Positions 32,953 to 41,272 of a stretch of DNA of 64,000 nt are shown here, piece after piece. The translations under genes and the position numbers were made by a program. The stretch's first letter is position 1. Each line of letters begins with the position of its first letter. The notes below the pieces were generated by a model. The model was not told where the DNA came from. It did not search any database and saw only the letters and a program-made list of their open reading frames with translations. Source of the stretch: DYKG01 sp964596185 (GTDB lineage Bacteria > Muiribacteriota > Ozemobacteria > Ozemobacterales > Ozemobacteraceae). The stretch lies in NCBI GenBank assembly GCA_964596185.1, contig CAZQUE010000002.1:1-64000 (forward strand), written 5' to 3'.

Positions 32953-35460
32953 ATGAAAGCAGTAATAATGGCCGGCGGTTTTGGCACGCGTTTACGACCG
33001 ATTACCTGTAACATTCCCAAGCCTATGGTTCCCGTAGCGAACATTCCGATGATGGAACACATCGTGAATCTGCTTAAACAGTATGATTTGAAGAGGATTG
33101 TTTCGATTCTTTACTTTCAGCCTGAAGTAATCACCAAGTATTTTGGTGAAGGCGAAGAATTCGATATCGAAATGGAATATCAGATGGCTACAGCCGATTT
33201 TGGCACGGCCGGCAGTGTGAAAAACACCGAAGAAAAGCTGAAAGATGAGCCTTTTATAATTATTTCCGGCGATGTTCTCACCGATTTCGATCTTTCGGAA
33301 GCAATTGCCTATCACAAAGAAAAGAAAGCCATGGCGACCATGGTTTTGACCAGGGTAACCAATCCTCTCGAATATGGTGTTGTCATCACTGCCGAAGACG
33401 GAAAAATCATTCGCTTTCTGGAAAAACCAAGCTGGGGCGAAGTTTTCAGCGATACCATCAACACTGGCATTTACATTCTTGAGCCTGAAATTTTCAAGTA
33501 TATTCCACCAAAAACGGAATTTGACTTCAGCAAGAATCTATTCCCGCTGATGCTCAAAGAGGGCTTGCCGCTGTACGGTTATATTGCTCAGGGCTATTGG
33601 AAAGACATCGGCAATCTTGAAGAATACATGCTTGCTCATCAAAACGTCCTGACCGGTGATATCAAAATCAAGATTCCCGGGGAGCGACTCAACGTTATCG
33701 GTAAAGATATCTGGGTCGGCAAGAATGCCAATATCGGAGCCAAGGTCAAGTTCAAAGGCGGGGTTATCATTGGCGACAACTGTGAAATTGAAGATGGTGC
33801 CGAACTCGAAAACAGTATTCTCGGTCACGGTTGTGTGGTAAAAAAAGGTGCACGTTTGCGCAATGCCACCCTATGGGACAACGTTCACGTTGGTAATGGC
33901 GCCCAGATCGAGGATGCCGTGGTCAGCTGGAGCACGCACATTCAAAATGGTGTTGCCCTCGAAAAGGGTGTTGTCGTCGGCGAAGAATGTCGTATCGGTG
34001 CCAATGCCACAGTTCGCGAAAACATCAAAATCTGGCCGCGCAAATCGGTTGAAGAAGGCTCTACGGTTTATACCAGCCTGATCTGGTCTGATAAGTGGAC
34101 CAAAAATCTGTTCAACGATTACGGTATTTGTGGTCTGGCAAATGTTGAAATAACCCCGGAAATGGCTTCAAAAATCGGTGCCGCCTTTGGTTCAACACTG
34201 CAAAAGGGCGCAAGTATAATAACTTCCCGCGATTCACATAAAATCAGTCGTATGATCAACCGTGCGATTATTTGTGGCTTAAGTTCCGCAGGGATAAATG
34301 TTGCCGATCTTCGGGTAACTCCTGCACCCGTTTCCCGTTTCAAGCCAAACGCCTTCATGCGTGGCGGTGGCGTACATGTTAAGGTTTGTGCTGAAGATAC
34401 CAATCAGCTGGAAATCATTCTTTTCGACGTCGAAGGCCGTGATATATCAGTGGCAACAAAAAAATCAATTGAACGTTTATTTAACCGTGAAGATTTTCGA
34501 CGTGTGCCGATCAATGAGGTCGGTGAGATTACCTTTCCGCCACGCGTACCTGAAAACTACAGTGAGGAACTCCTGCGCTGTCTCGATTTGCAGGCTATTC
34601 GCGAGAAGAACCTGAAAATAGTTCTTGATTATGGTTATAGTGGGGCAAGCGGCATTTTTGCTACTTTCCTTGGTAAGCTCAACTGTGAAGTTATTTCTTT
34701 GAATGCTTATCAGGATGAAATCAAAACTACCCGAATGAGTCCCGAAGGGGCACAGGCGAGTGTCGCCTCGATCGTTAAGTCTCTGGGCGCTGATTTGGGC
34801 ATCGTTCTTGGCGATGGTGCCGAGCGCATTACTTTTATCGATGATCAGGGCCGAATTATCCATGGCGATGAAGCATTGCTTACCTGGATTCGCATGGTGC
34901 TAGAAGTGGTTCCGGGTGCAAGAATTGCGGTTCCGGTTTCTTCGACTCATAGCATTGAAAAGCTTGCTGCCAAATCTGGCGGAACGGTCGTTCGCACCAA
35001 AACCAACAGTCGTGCGCTGATGGATGCTGCCATAAATGAACAGGTTGAAATTTGTGTCGACAGCAACGGCGGTATAATTTTCCCGGCATTTCATGCTGCT
35101 TTCGACGGTATGATGGCAACGGTAAAACTGCTTGAATTTCTTGCCAATATCAATAAGCCGCTGTCAGCAATTGTTAACGATCTACCATCTTTCTATATCA
35201 AGTCGACCCGCGTACCCTGCCCATGGGAAGACAAGGGCAAAGTCATGCGTTATGCGATGGAGTTCGCAAAGGACAAAGAAACTCAACTTATCGACGGGGT
35301 AAAGATAATTCTCAGCGATGATGAATGGGCAATGGTTCTGCCTGATCCTGACAAGCCCTTCGTAAACATAACGGTTGAAAGTACCAGTGAAAAGAAAGTC
35401 GAAGATCTGTTACAGAAAATGATAAGCCGTGTCGACGAGTGGAAGGTTGAAGAAGACTAA
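32953..35460 (+). CDS. Sugar-phosphate nucleotidyltransferase with left-handed helix and decayed phosphomutase domain
   Basis: 835 aa from the ATG at 32953, chosen for its strong GAGGAAAG site and own promoter. Residues 1-230 are a nucleotidyltransferase with intact GGFGTRLRP (8-16), PKPM (22-25) and IISGD; the family makes GDP-mannose or similar NDP-sugars. Hexapeptide (left-handed beta-helix) repeats span about 245-375. The phosphoglucomutase/phosphomannomutase domains span about 380-830 but appear inactive: the TASHNP phosphoserine loop is absent (FMRGGGVHVKVCAEDTNQ), the metal loop D-x-D-x-D-R reads LGDGAER, the G-E-x-S-G-H loop reads DSNGG, and the C-terminal phosphate loop reads LPDPDKPFV. 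Similar long mannose-1-phosphate guanylyltransferases are known in cyanobacteria. The real sugar is uncertain. Confidence 0.88.
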   Translation: MKAVIMAGGFGTRLRPITCNIPKPMVPVANIPMMEHIVNLLKQYDLKRIVSILYFQPEVITKYFGEGEEFDIEMEYQMATADFGTAGSVKNTEEKLKDEPFIIISGDVLTDFDLSEAIAYHKEKKAMATMVLTRVTNPLEYGVVITAEDGKIIRFLEKPSWGEVFSDTINTGIYILEPEIFKYIPPKTEFDFSKNLFPLMLKEGLPLYGYIAQGYWKDIGNLEEYMLAHQNVLTGDIKIKIPGERLNVIGKDIWVGKNANIGAKVKFKGGVIIGDNCEIEDGAELENSILGHGCVVKKGARLRNATLWDNVHVGNGAQIEDAVVSWSTHIQNGVALEKGVVVGEECRIGANATVRENIKIWPRKSVEEGSTVYTSLIWSDKWTKNLFNDYGICGLANVEITPEMASKIGAAFGSTLQKGASIITSRDSHKISRMINRAIICGLSSAGINVADLRVTPAPVSRFKPNAFMRGGGVHVKVCAEDTNQLEIILFDVEGRDISVATKKSIERLFNREDFRRVPINEVGEITFPPRVPENYSEELLRCLDLQAIREKNLKIVLDYGYSGASGIFATFLGKLNCEVISLNAYQDEIKTTRMSPEGAQASVASIVKSLGADLGIVLGDGAERITFIDDQGRIIHGDEALLTWIRMVLEVVPGARIAVPVSSTHSIEKLAAKSGGTVVRTKTNSRALMDAAINEQVEICVDSNGGIIFPAFHAAFDGMMATVKLLEFLANINKPLSAIVNDLPSFYIKSTRVPCPWEDKGKVMRYAMEFAKDKETQLIDGVKIILSDDEWAMVLPDPDKPFVNITVESTSEKKVEDLLQKMISRVDEWKVEED

Positions 35461-35489
35461 GTTTTTTTTATAAAGTATTTAGGCTGATT

Positions 35490-35540
35490 GCCGGTCACCG
35501 GTTGCTACAAGAAAAGCAGCATAAGGTGGCCGGCTTTTAT
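35490..35540 (+). terminator. Terminator after the nucleotidyltransferase gene
   Basis: Stem 35490-35499 with 35525-35534 (one G-T pair, otherwise perfect) and a TTTTAT tail. Confidence 0.65.
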
Positions 35541-35573
35541 CTAAGCATGGATTTTATTTGTTGGTTTAAAAGA

Positions 35574-37067
35574 TTATTTAATTTCGACGCCATCGATGAA
35601 GACACGGGTAACCTCAATGTTGCGCAGGTGTGATTCTGGAACAAGGAAAGGATCCTCGGAAAGGCAGATAAAATCACCTTTGTATCCGGTTTTAAGTTGC
35701 CCGCGAGTTTTTTCTTTGCCGACAAAGCGATGCGGTTCGGTTATGTACAGTGATAGAGCTGAATTGAGGCTGAGGCTTTCTTCGGGATTGGAATGATTTA
35801 CCAGCGCATGAATTCCAAGAAGCGGATCAATCGGGGTTACCGGGCTATCTGATCCGGCGGCGAGAGGAATGCCCAAATCGAGGAGCGTTTTGAAAGGGTT
35901 GCACTTCATGGCCCGCACGCTGCCGAGACGCTTACTGTAAAGCCCCTCTGGGCCGCCCCAGTAATAATCGAAGGCAGGTTGAATGCAGACCATCGCTTCG
36001 GCACTTTTGGTTGCGCGAATAGCTTTTGTTGATGGGAGAATAAAGTGTTCTATGCGGTCAGGCAGTGGTTGAGTGCGGTATTTTTGCCGGCACCAGTTAT
36101 AGCTGGAAGCAACCAGGTCGATGGCACGATCGCCAATCGCGTGTAATGCCAGCTGCAGTTTTGAATAGCGGGCTTTTTTCAGCAAATCTTCGATGTCGGC
36201 AGAGCTCATATATAATTGGCCGGTGTTTTGCTGGTCGTCGAAATAAGGCTGATGCAGGGCTGCGGTTCTTGTGCCAAAAGAACCGTCCACCAGCAGGCAG
36301 CCTCCAAATCCCGGGAATTTGTGCTCCTCGGCAAAACTGGTTTCGTGTGATTGGTGATAAACGACGCCGTCGAGCTGGTTCTTTTTGAAAAAACCGGCCG
36401 CGAGCTCAGCTTCGCGCTTCGAAGAACCCGAGCCTTCAAGGGCGTGAATGAAGGTAACGCCTTTTTTTAGACATTTTTTTGCGGTTATTTGCATGCCTTG
36501 TATCAGCATTTGATCGGGAATTTTATTGCCGAGTAGATAGGCAAGGCGATTGTAATACTCTCCTGAAACAAAACCTTGTTGATGCTGGAGATCAGGCATG
36601 CAGTCGATGGCCCAGGTGAGTCCTGCGCTGTTCATTACTGCAGAATGCAGATCTTTGCGAGCCAGCCAGATAATTTTATCGGTAGAAATACGGTCAAGCT
36701 CTTCTGCTGTAGGGAGCCGACCTTCACTTAAACTTTGTTCCTGAAGGTTGAATCCTAAAAGTAATTGCTCAGAAACTATTTCTTCGCGGATCAGTGCAAA
36801 GACATCGTTCAGATTTCTCGCTGATTCAAGATCACAGCCAAGATGGCTGATTCCGGTTTGGGTAAAATGAACATGAGCGTCTGAAAAGGGCGGAAAAACT
36901 ACGGCACCTTTCAGGTCGATCGCTTTGACATTTGGGCCGGCAGGAAAAGGAAGCTGGTAGCCGGTTTTGATAACCATTCCATTTAAAATCAGCATGGTGT
37001 CAAAGTCGGTGCGCGAATAATCGGGTAGATTGCGTCCGGAAAAATTATAGAAAAAAAACTGATCCAT
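35574..37067 (-). CDS. Amidohydrolase family 3 protein (YtcJ-like)
   Basis: 497 aa from the ATG at 37067 (a TTG two codons upstream is possible). The fold is that of the metal-dependent amidohydrolases: DAHVHF near 64-69 supplies the first metal histidines, HAIGDRAID near 310 another, and AAGSDSPVTPIDPLLGI near 405 the late aspartate. The C-terminal beta-sandwich contains KTGYKGDFICLSEDP. The YtcJ-like group contains hydrolases of cyclic amides and related C-N bonds with varied substrates, so the substrate cannot be named. No signal peptide; cytoplasmic. It lies 3 nt after a small membrane-protein gene. Confidence 0.88.
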   Translation of the reverse strand: MDQFFFYNFSGRNLPDYSRTDFDTMLILNGMVIKTGYQLPFPAGPNVKAIDLKGAVVFPPFSDAHVHFTQTGISHLGCDLESARNLNDVFALIREEIVSEQLLLGFNLQEQSLSEGRLPTAEELDRISTDKIIWLARKDLHSAVMNSAGLTWAIDCMPDLQHQQGFVSGEYYNRLAYLLGNKIPDQMLIQGMQITAKKCLKKGVTFIHALEGSGSSKREAELAAGFFKKNQLDGVVYHQSHETSFAEEHKFPGFGGCLLVDGSFGTRTAALHQPYFDDQQNTGQLYMSSADIEDLLKKARYSKLQLALHAIGDRAIDLVASSYNWCRQKYRTQPLPDRIEHFILPSTKAIRATKSAEAMVCIQPAFDYYWGGPEGLYSKRLGSVRAMKCNPFKTLLDLGIPLAAGSDSPVTPIDPLLGIHALVNHSNPEESLSLNSALSLYITEPHRFVGKEKTRGQLKTGYKGDFICLSEDPFLVPESHLRNIEVTRVFIDGVEIK

Positions 37068-37069
37068 AA

Positions 37070-37405
37070 TCAAAATGGAAGATTGCGATAAAAATTATAA
37101 AGGCCTGCAAAACAGTAACAAAGCCATTTGAAAGGCGGGGAAACAAGTCTGAAAAGCAGGTTGAGCAATTTCTGCAGGCGGGTTATGCGTAATACCCAGA
37201 AAATCACCAGAAAAACCAGGCTCAGGCTGCCGGCGATTGCGGCATAAAAAAGCCACACGCCGCTTTTTTCGCAAGGTTTGCAAATCGGATCAAGCGGACA
37301 GGGATTCTTGTCGTTACCAAGGATACGGCAGGCGATCTGGGCCGGAATAGCCCGGGAAACCGGTCGTAAAGAACAGATTTTGTTCAATTTTTTCAATAGA
37401 ACCAT
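37070..37405 (-). CDS. Small cysteine-rich single-pass membrane protein
   Basis: 111 aa from the ATG at 37405; the ORF is open to 37591 but the upstream part looks non-coding. The first half has seven cysteines up to residue 45, including DKNPCPLDPICKPC, which could be disulfide-bonded or bind metal. A membrane segment follows (about 50-72, VWLFYAAIAGSLSLVFLVIFWVL), then a basic and aromatic tail. No ribosome site precedes the ATG, but TAAAAT lies 7 nt upstream, so a leaderless transcript is possible. Family not recognised. Confidence 0.5.
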   Translation of the reverse strand: MVLLKKLNKICSLRPVSRAIPAQIACRILGNDKNPCPLDPICKPCEKSGVWLFYAAIAGSLSLVFLVIFWVLRITRLQKLLNLLFRLVSPPFKWLCYCFAGLYNFYRNLPF

Positions 37406-37412
37406 AGTCCAG

Positions 37413-37418
37413 ATTTTA
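37413..37418 (-). promoter_or_regulatory. -10-like TAAAAT next to the start codon of the small membrane protein
   Basis: TAAAAT (minus strand) with a TTTACG -35 at 18 nt spacing; only 7 nt separate it from the ATG, which would give a leaderless message. Confidence 0.35.
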
Positions 37419-37553
37419 CCAGATACTGGGCCGATTCGTAAATCAAAAACAGTGCTATTTTTACCGGGTAAAAATGGGCGATAACCAGGGGAAAAATTCC
37501 CGATTTCCCTAGGAGAAGAATCTATATTTGCCTGTTTAAGGCTGCCACAGCGC

Positions 37554-37582
37554 TTGGCATTGTATTTGCTACAGTCAATAAT
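37554..37582 (+). promoter_or_regulatory. Sigma-70 promoter of the exported protein gene at 37606
   Basis: TTGGCA (37554-37559), 17-nt spacer, AATAAT (37577-37582), then CTGGAGGG before the ATG. Confidence 0.6.
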
Positions 37583-37605
37583 AGAAAACAATCTGGAGGG
37601 CTGCC

Positions 37606-38289
37606 ATGAAAACCATTTTGCTCAGATTATTGACTTTCGTTCTCTGTGCGATGGTGCTTAGCTTTATTTCTCAGGCTGGTTTCAATGTCGAGCCTGGAAA
37701 GGTTTTCGTGGTTGGTCGTTGTCAGGTTTTCTTCGAGGGCATGACGCCAGAATTCATCGGCGATGAGAGTGTCAAAACAAGTGTTTCGGAAAACACCGTT
37801 GGAATTGCCCAGGTTGAGTTGGCATCGAATGACGGACCAAAACCAGTGTTTCGGGTTGAACGGATTTTCTCGGTAAAAACAGATGCAAATGGTTATTTCA
37901 TGCTAAAAAATCTATCCAGTGAATTCACTTATGTCCTTCTTGGAATTCAACATCAGAAGAATATCCCTGTGCCGATTCATTTTCTTTCACTGGCCAACGC
38001 CCGCGAAAAACAGGGAAAAATGGTCAATCTGGGTTATCACAAGATCAACTTCATTTATGATGCAGCGAAAGAATCGCATGTTGCGAAGGCAACGATCGAC
38101 ACAAGTCTGAGCAACCAGGAATTCATAAGTTATTTTATCGGCAAAAGTCCAATGCGAAAGTTTGTCAGCAAAATAAAGAGCACTTCTGAATTCTGGGGAA
38201 AAACCAATGCGATAACAGTAGTTGATTCGCGAAAAATTTCATTTACAAATCTTGAAACCGCACCCTGGCAAAGCTGTGAAACCAACTGA
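37606..38289 (+). CDS. Exported protein of unknown function with a carboxypeptidase-regulatory-like segment
   Basis: 227 aa; ATG with GGAGG upstream and a clear promoter. A signal peptide spans about 1-24 (LLTFVLCAMVLSFISQAG). The middle contains FSVKTDANGYFMLKNLSSEF, the pattern of carboxypeptidase-regulatory-like beta-sandwich domains, which are often adhesive or structural. The C-terminal 80 residues are unassigned. Monocistronic by position, with a convergent neighbour 6 nt away. Confidence 0.7.
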   Translation: MKTILLRLLTFVLCAMVLSFISQAGFNVEPGKVFVVGRCQVFFEGMTPEFIGDESVKTSVSENTVGIAQVELASNDGPKPVFRVERIFSVKTDANGYFMLKNLSSEFTYVLLGIQHQKNIPVPIHFLSLANAREKQGKMVNLGYHKINFIYDAAKESHVAKATIDTSLSNQEFISYFIGKSPMRKFVSKIKSTSEFWGKTNAITVVDSRKISFTNLETAPWQSCETN

Positions 38290-38295
38290 TTGCGT

Positions 38296-38874
38296 TTAGA
38301 TTAACCCCTGCCAGGTTTTTATGGCTTCAACTGGGTAAATCAGCATAATGACATTCAGGGTTAGATTGTCTCTAATCCAAACCAGCAACAATAGTTCAAC
38401 GAGAATGAATAGCAGCAGGCTTTTTTTTCCGCCAATTTTTGCGGCGGTATAAAAGCCAATGGAGCACATCAGAATGTCGCTCAAAGAATTGATGATGCTG
38501 TCGCCATTGTAGCCAAGGGCAATGGTTGCTTCACGATAGCGTTCGATAATTGTCGGCGAATTTTCAACTATTTCCCAGATCGATTCGAAAGCAACGGCCA
38601 GGGTAAAACGCCAGTAGAAATCCAGATTTTTCAGGATTAGAACAATAAACCAGAAAAAAACCAATCCATGTAGAAAATGGGTGAAGCTGTAAGGATCCAG
38701 AAAATGCTGTGAAGTTCCTGGGCCATTGGCCTCTCCATACCAAATCAGCAGATTGTTGTCCGGGCCGAGCCAGCATCTTCCGGCGGCTTTAAGCCAAATA
38801 ACCGCTAGAAAAACGATTGTAATGGCTGTTGTGAATGGTTTGATTGTTTTGGCAGGTGTTGAGTTCTCGTTCAT
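38296..38874 (-). CDS. DUF2585 (UPF0314) family integral membrane protein
   Basis: 192 aa with about five membrane segments. The motif block SFTHFLHGLVFFWF, then ESIWEIVENSPTIIERYREAT and GYNGDSIINSLSDIL matches what I recall of the DUF2585/UPF0314 family. That family is membrane-embedded, with a histidine and several acidic residues conserved within or near the membrane, and has no known function. Single gene, convergent with the exported protein. Confidence 0.75.
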   Translation of the reverse strand: MNENSTPAKTIKPFTTAITIVFLAVIWLKAAGRCWLGPDNNLLIWYGEANGPGTSQHFLDPYSFTHFLHGLVFFWFIVLILKNLDFYWRFTLAVAFESIWEIVENSPTIIERYREATIALGYNGDSIINSLSDILMCSIGFYTAAKIGGKKSLLLFILVELLLLVWIRDNLTLNVIMLIYPVEAIKTWQGLI

Positions 38875-38975
38875 GCTGAGGCAAATTTAGCAAAAATTAG
38901 GCAACAGGCCAAGGCAAAAAACAAAAATTAAGGTCAGAGATTATAAGAAGGCAGTAAAGTTCTTGCGGGCATTTA

Positions 38976-39004
38976 TTGCTGTTTATTTTAATAAATGTTA
39001 CTCT
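38976..39004 (+). promoter_or_regulatory. Candidate promoter of the pilus-like cluster
   Basis: TTGCTG (38976-38981), 17-nt spacer, TACTCT (38999-39004), 29 nt before the chosen ATPase start. Confidence 0.4.
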
Positions 39005-39032
39005 GCGAGAAGATACTTGGTTGGAGTTTATA

Positions 39033-40286
39033 ATGACAGAGGCGAAAAAGCAGGAAATTTTTCCCTGTAGTTTCAAGTCGGGATTTTTAGGTAGTTTAAT
39101 TGGAGCGGCGGATCTTTTGCTCGATCAGGATGGTTTTACTCTGGTCAGCAGAAAAAAAGAGGCGCGTTTTGGCTTTGCTGAACTCTCTTCTCTTTCGGTC
39201 AGCGGAAAAAATCTTGAAGTTGCTCTCAAAGACGGTAAGAAGATTAATTTTCGACTCCCAACCGGAACAGGTGATCCCGGCTCGACTCTTGAGCGACTTT
39301 TTCAGGAATATTCTTATCATCAGCAGGATATGCACAATCTTCCCGGGATGAATTTTGAACAGAGATTTGCCTGTTTCAAAAAGTGTTTTGAATTCAGCGG
39401 AGCGCCCTATGTTCGTGCTGTCGATTTGTTGCTGGCGATGTCTGCCCTTGAAAAGGTTTCCGATTTTCATTTTGAGCCGCAGAAAGCTCAGGTGAAGTTA
39501 ACCTGCCGTCGGCAGGGTCAGGTTGTAAATTGTGGTAATCTGAGCCTTGAAAACTTTGCTCGTTTACTTGCCAGGATCAAGTATCTTGCCGGTTGTCTTT
39601 CACATATTTCCGATAAGGCCCAGGAAGGAGCCTTTCGCTATGAAGCAGGCAGCCTCGATGTTCGCGTTTCCTGCTTTCCGACCGATCTGGGGGAAAGACT
39701 CTCTTTGCGTTTCATTCAGCCATGTCATTATCCGCGACTTGATTTGCTGGGCTGGTCTCAGGAGAATGTTGGGGCCTGGCGGGGGATGCTGGGTTCTGGT
39801 TCCGGCTTGTTTATCATCAGCGGTCCGGTAGGCAGCGGAAAAACCACCGCTTTATATGCCTCACTTGCCGAACTCGCCGAGAATGACAAAAAATTGCGTG
39901 TGGTCACTATTGAAGATCCGGTCGAAGGCCGTATCGATAACATTTGCCAGTCCTCCCTTGATTCAATGAGAGACATAAATCTTGCTCAGGCGTTCAAGCA
40001 CTTGCTGAGACAGGATCCTGATATAATCGCTCTGGGCGAAATCAGAGATCGGGAATGTTTGAGAGAAGCTTTGCAGGCAGGGCTTTCCGGACATCGCGTT
40101 CTGGCGACCTTCCATGCTGGCAGTGGCGATGAAACCCTGGCGCGGATTAGACAGATCGGCATTGAAGATTATCTGGTAACCCAGGGGTTGCGTGGAATTC
40201 TTTGCCTGAAATTGGCCTATGATCGAGGAATCGCCAGGCCATCCGCAAATGTTCTAACTGTAAATAAGGGTCAAATAGTCTTATGA
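39033..40286 (+). CDS. GspE/PilB-type secretion ATPase, compact form
   Basis: 417 aa from the ATG at 39033, with GGAG upstream; the ORF is open 19 codons further but without a site. Residues about 8-80 have the pattern of a small beta-sandwich (a PH-like domain is possible) instead of the usual GspE N-domain. The ATPase core follows with Walker A GPVGSGKTT, the Asp box (VVTIEDPVEGRI), Walker B (DIIALGEIRD) and the His box (ATFHAGSGDE). The tetracysteine zinc domain of most GspE/PilB proteins is missing. It powers assembly of pseudopilins by rotating the GspF platform. It overlaps the next gene by 4 nt. Confidence 0.9.
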   Translation: MTEAKKQEIFPCSFKSGFLGSLIGAADLLLDQDGFTLVSRKKEARFGFAELSSLSVSGKNLEVALKDGKKINFRLPTGTGDPGSTLERLFQEYSYHQQDMHNLPGMNFEQRFACFKKCFEFSGAPYVRAVDLLLAMSALEKVSDFHFEPQKAQVKLTCRRQGQVVNCGNLSLENFARLLARIKYLAGCLSHISDKAQEGAFRYEAGSLDVRVSCFPTDLGERLSLRFIQPCHYPRLDLLGWSQENVGAWRGMLGSGSGLFIISGPVGSGKTTALYASLAELAENDKKLRVVTIEDPVEGRIDNICQSSLDSMRDINLAQAFKHLLRQDPDIIALGEIRDRECLREALQAGLSGHRVLATFHAGSGDETLARIRQIGIEDYLVTQGLRGILCLKLAYDRGIARPSANVLTVNKGQIVL

Positions 40287-41272
40287 ATTTTAACTTTGTC
40301 GAAATTTTCAACCGGAAGTCCGAAATCGTATTCACTTTGGCAAAGTTGCTGGAGGGGGGAAAACCCTTGCCCGAGGCCCTTGAAAGCCTGGCTTTTTCCT
40401 GCCGGGATTCTCAGTTTCGCGATGCGGCAATGCTCGCTGTTGATCGGCTGAAAAATGGCTATCCTCCTGAAGAAGCTTTCTCCAGTCAGACATTGTTCGC
40501 CTTTCCGACCTATTGCCGTTACATCCTGTCCTGTCCGGTTGCCGATGAACTCAAGGGTAAAATGCTTGCGGGCTGGCTTGACGGCCGGATTCATTTCTCC
40601 ATTTCCCCCGCCAATATTTTTTATCCAATACAAACCCTTGGAATCGGTCTTCTGACGGCAACTTCAACTGTGATGTTCGTTTTGCCGCAATTCAAAGAAA
40701 TTATGCTTTCAATGCGAATTGAGCCGACGCCTTTTCTCAAGCTTCTTTTTATGTTTGAAATTTCTCTTTCCAACCCGATATTTTTGGTTTTTCTGGCCCT
40801 GGTGGGGCTGGCTATTTTTGCCTTGAGATCTATCATTAGGCGTTTGATGTCATTGCAGGAAATCCCGGATCAGATCGTTTTATTATCAATTCTAGAGGCC
40901 GTCGACCTGAAAGACAGGGCCAAAGCTCTCGCTTTGCTGGGTAATAAAATTCTTCTGCCCAGGGAAAGCGGTCGGGCAAAAGTCGTTGCCGAATCCTTGA
41001 TGGCGGGAAAAAGCATTGCCGAAGCCTGTGAGACTGCTCAGGTGCCGGTTCGCCTGAGCTGGTTTCTTAGCCTCGGTCTTGAAAGCGAGAATTCTGCAGA
41101 AATGCTCGGTCAGGGCAAAGAATTCTTCAGAAACCTTTTCAATACCAGAATGGAGTTGTTGGTTTCATTTATGGAAGTGGCTGTGATTCTTATTCTTGGC
41201 ACTACTTTCGGCTCAATGATTTATGGGATATTTGAAATGATGTCGTTAATTTTGCAGAGGTCAATCTCATGA
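40283..41272 (+). CDS. GspF/PilC-like inner-membrane platform protein 1
   Basis: 329 aa. Cytoplasmic helical segment (1-105), membrane segments near 112-132 (PIQTLGIGLLTATSTVMFVLP), 155-180 (NPIFLVFLALVGLAIFAL) and 288-315 (LLVSFMEVAVILILGTTFGSM), with a second helical domain between. This is the GspF layout on a shortened scale (typical length about 400). It starts within the ATPase stop codon (ATGA) and ends the same way into a second GspF-like gene. Confidence 0.8.
   Translation: MNFNFVEIFNRKSEIVFTLAKLLEGGKPLPEALESLAFSCRDSQFRDAAMLAVDRLKNGYPPEEAFSSQTLFAFPTYCRYILSCPVADELKGKMLAGWLDGRIHFSISPANIFYPIQTLGIGLLTATSTVMFVLPQFKEIMLSMRIEPTPFLKLLFMFEISLSNPIFLVFLALVGLAIFALRSIIRRLMSLQEIPDQIVLLSILEAVDLKDRAKALALLGNKILLPRESGRAKVVAESLMAGKSIAEACETAQVPVRLSWFLSLGLESENSAEMLGQGKEFFRNLFNTRMELLVSFMEVAVILILGTTFGSMIYGIFEMMSLILQRSIS

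Noticed and set aside
32161..35460. A single 1099-aa enzyme as the only product
   Set aside because: The internal promoter, ribosome site and canonical nucleotidyltransferase start argue for a separate 835-aa product; the full-length reading is kept only as a possible second product.
37406..37591. N-terminal extension of the small membrane protein
   Set aside because: It overlaps the leader and promoter of the divergent exported protein gene and lacks a start signal.
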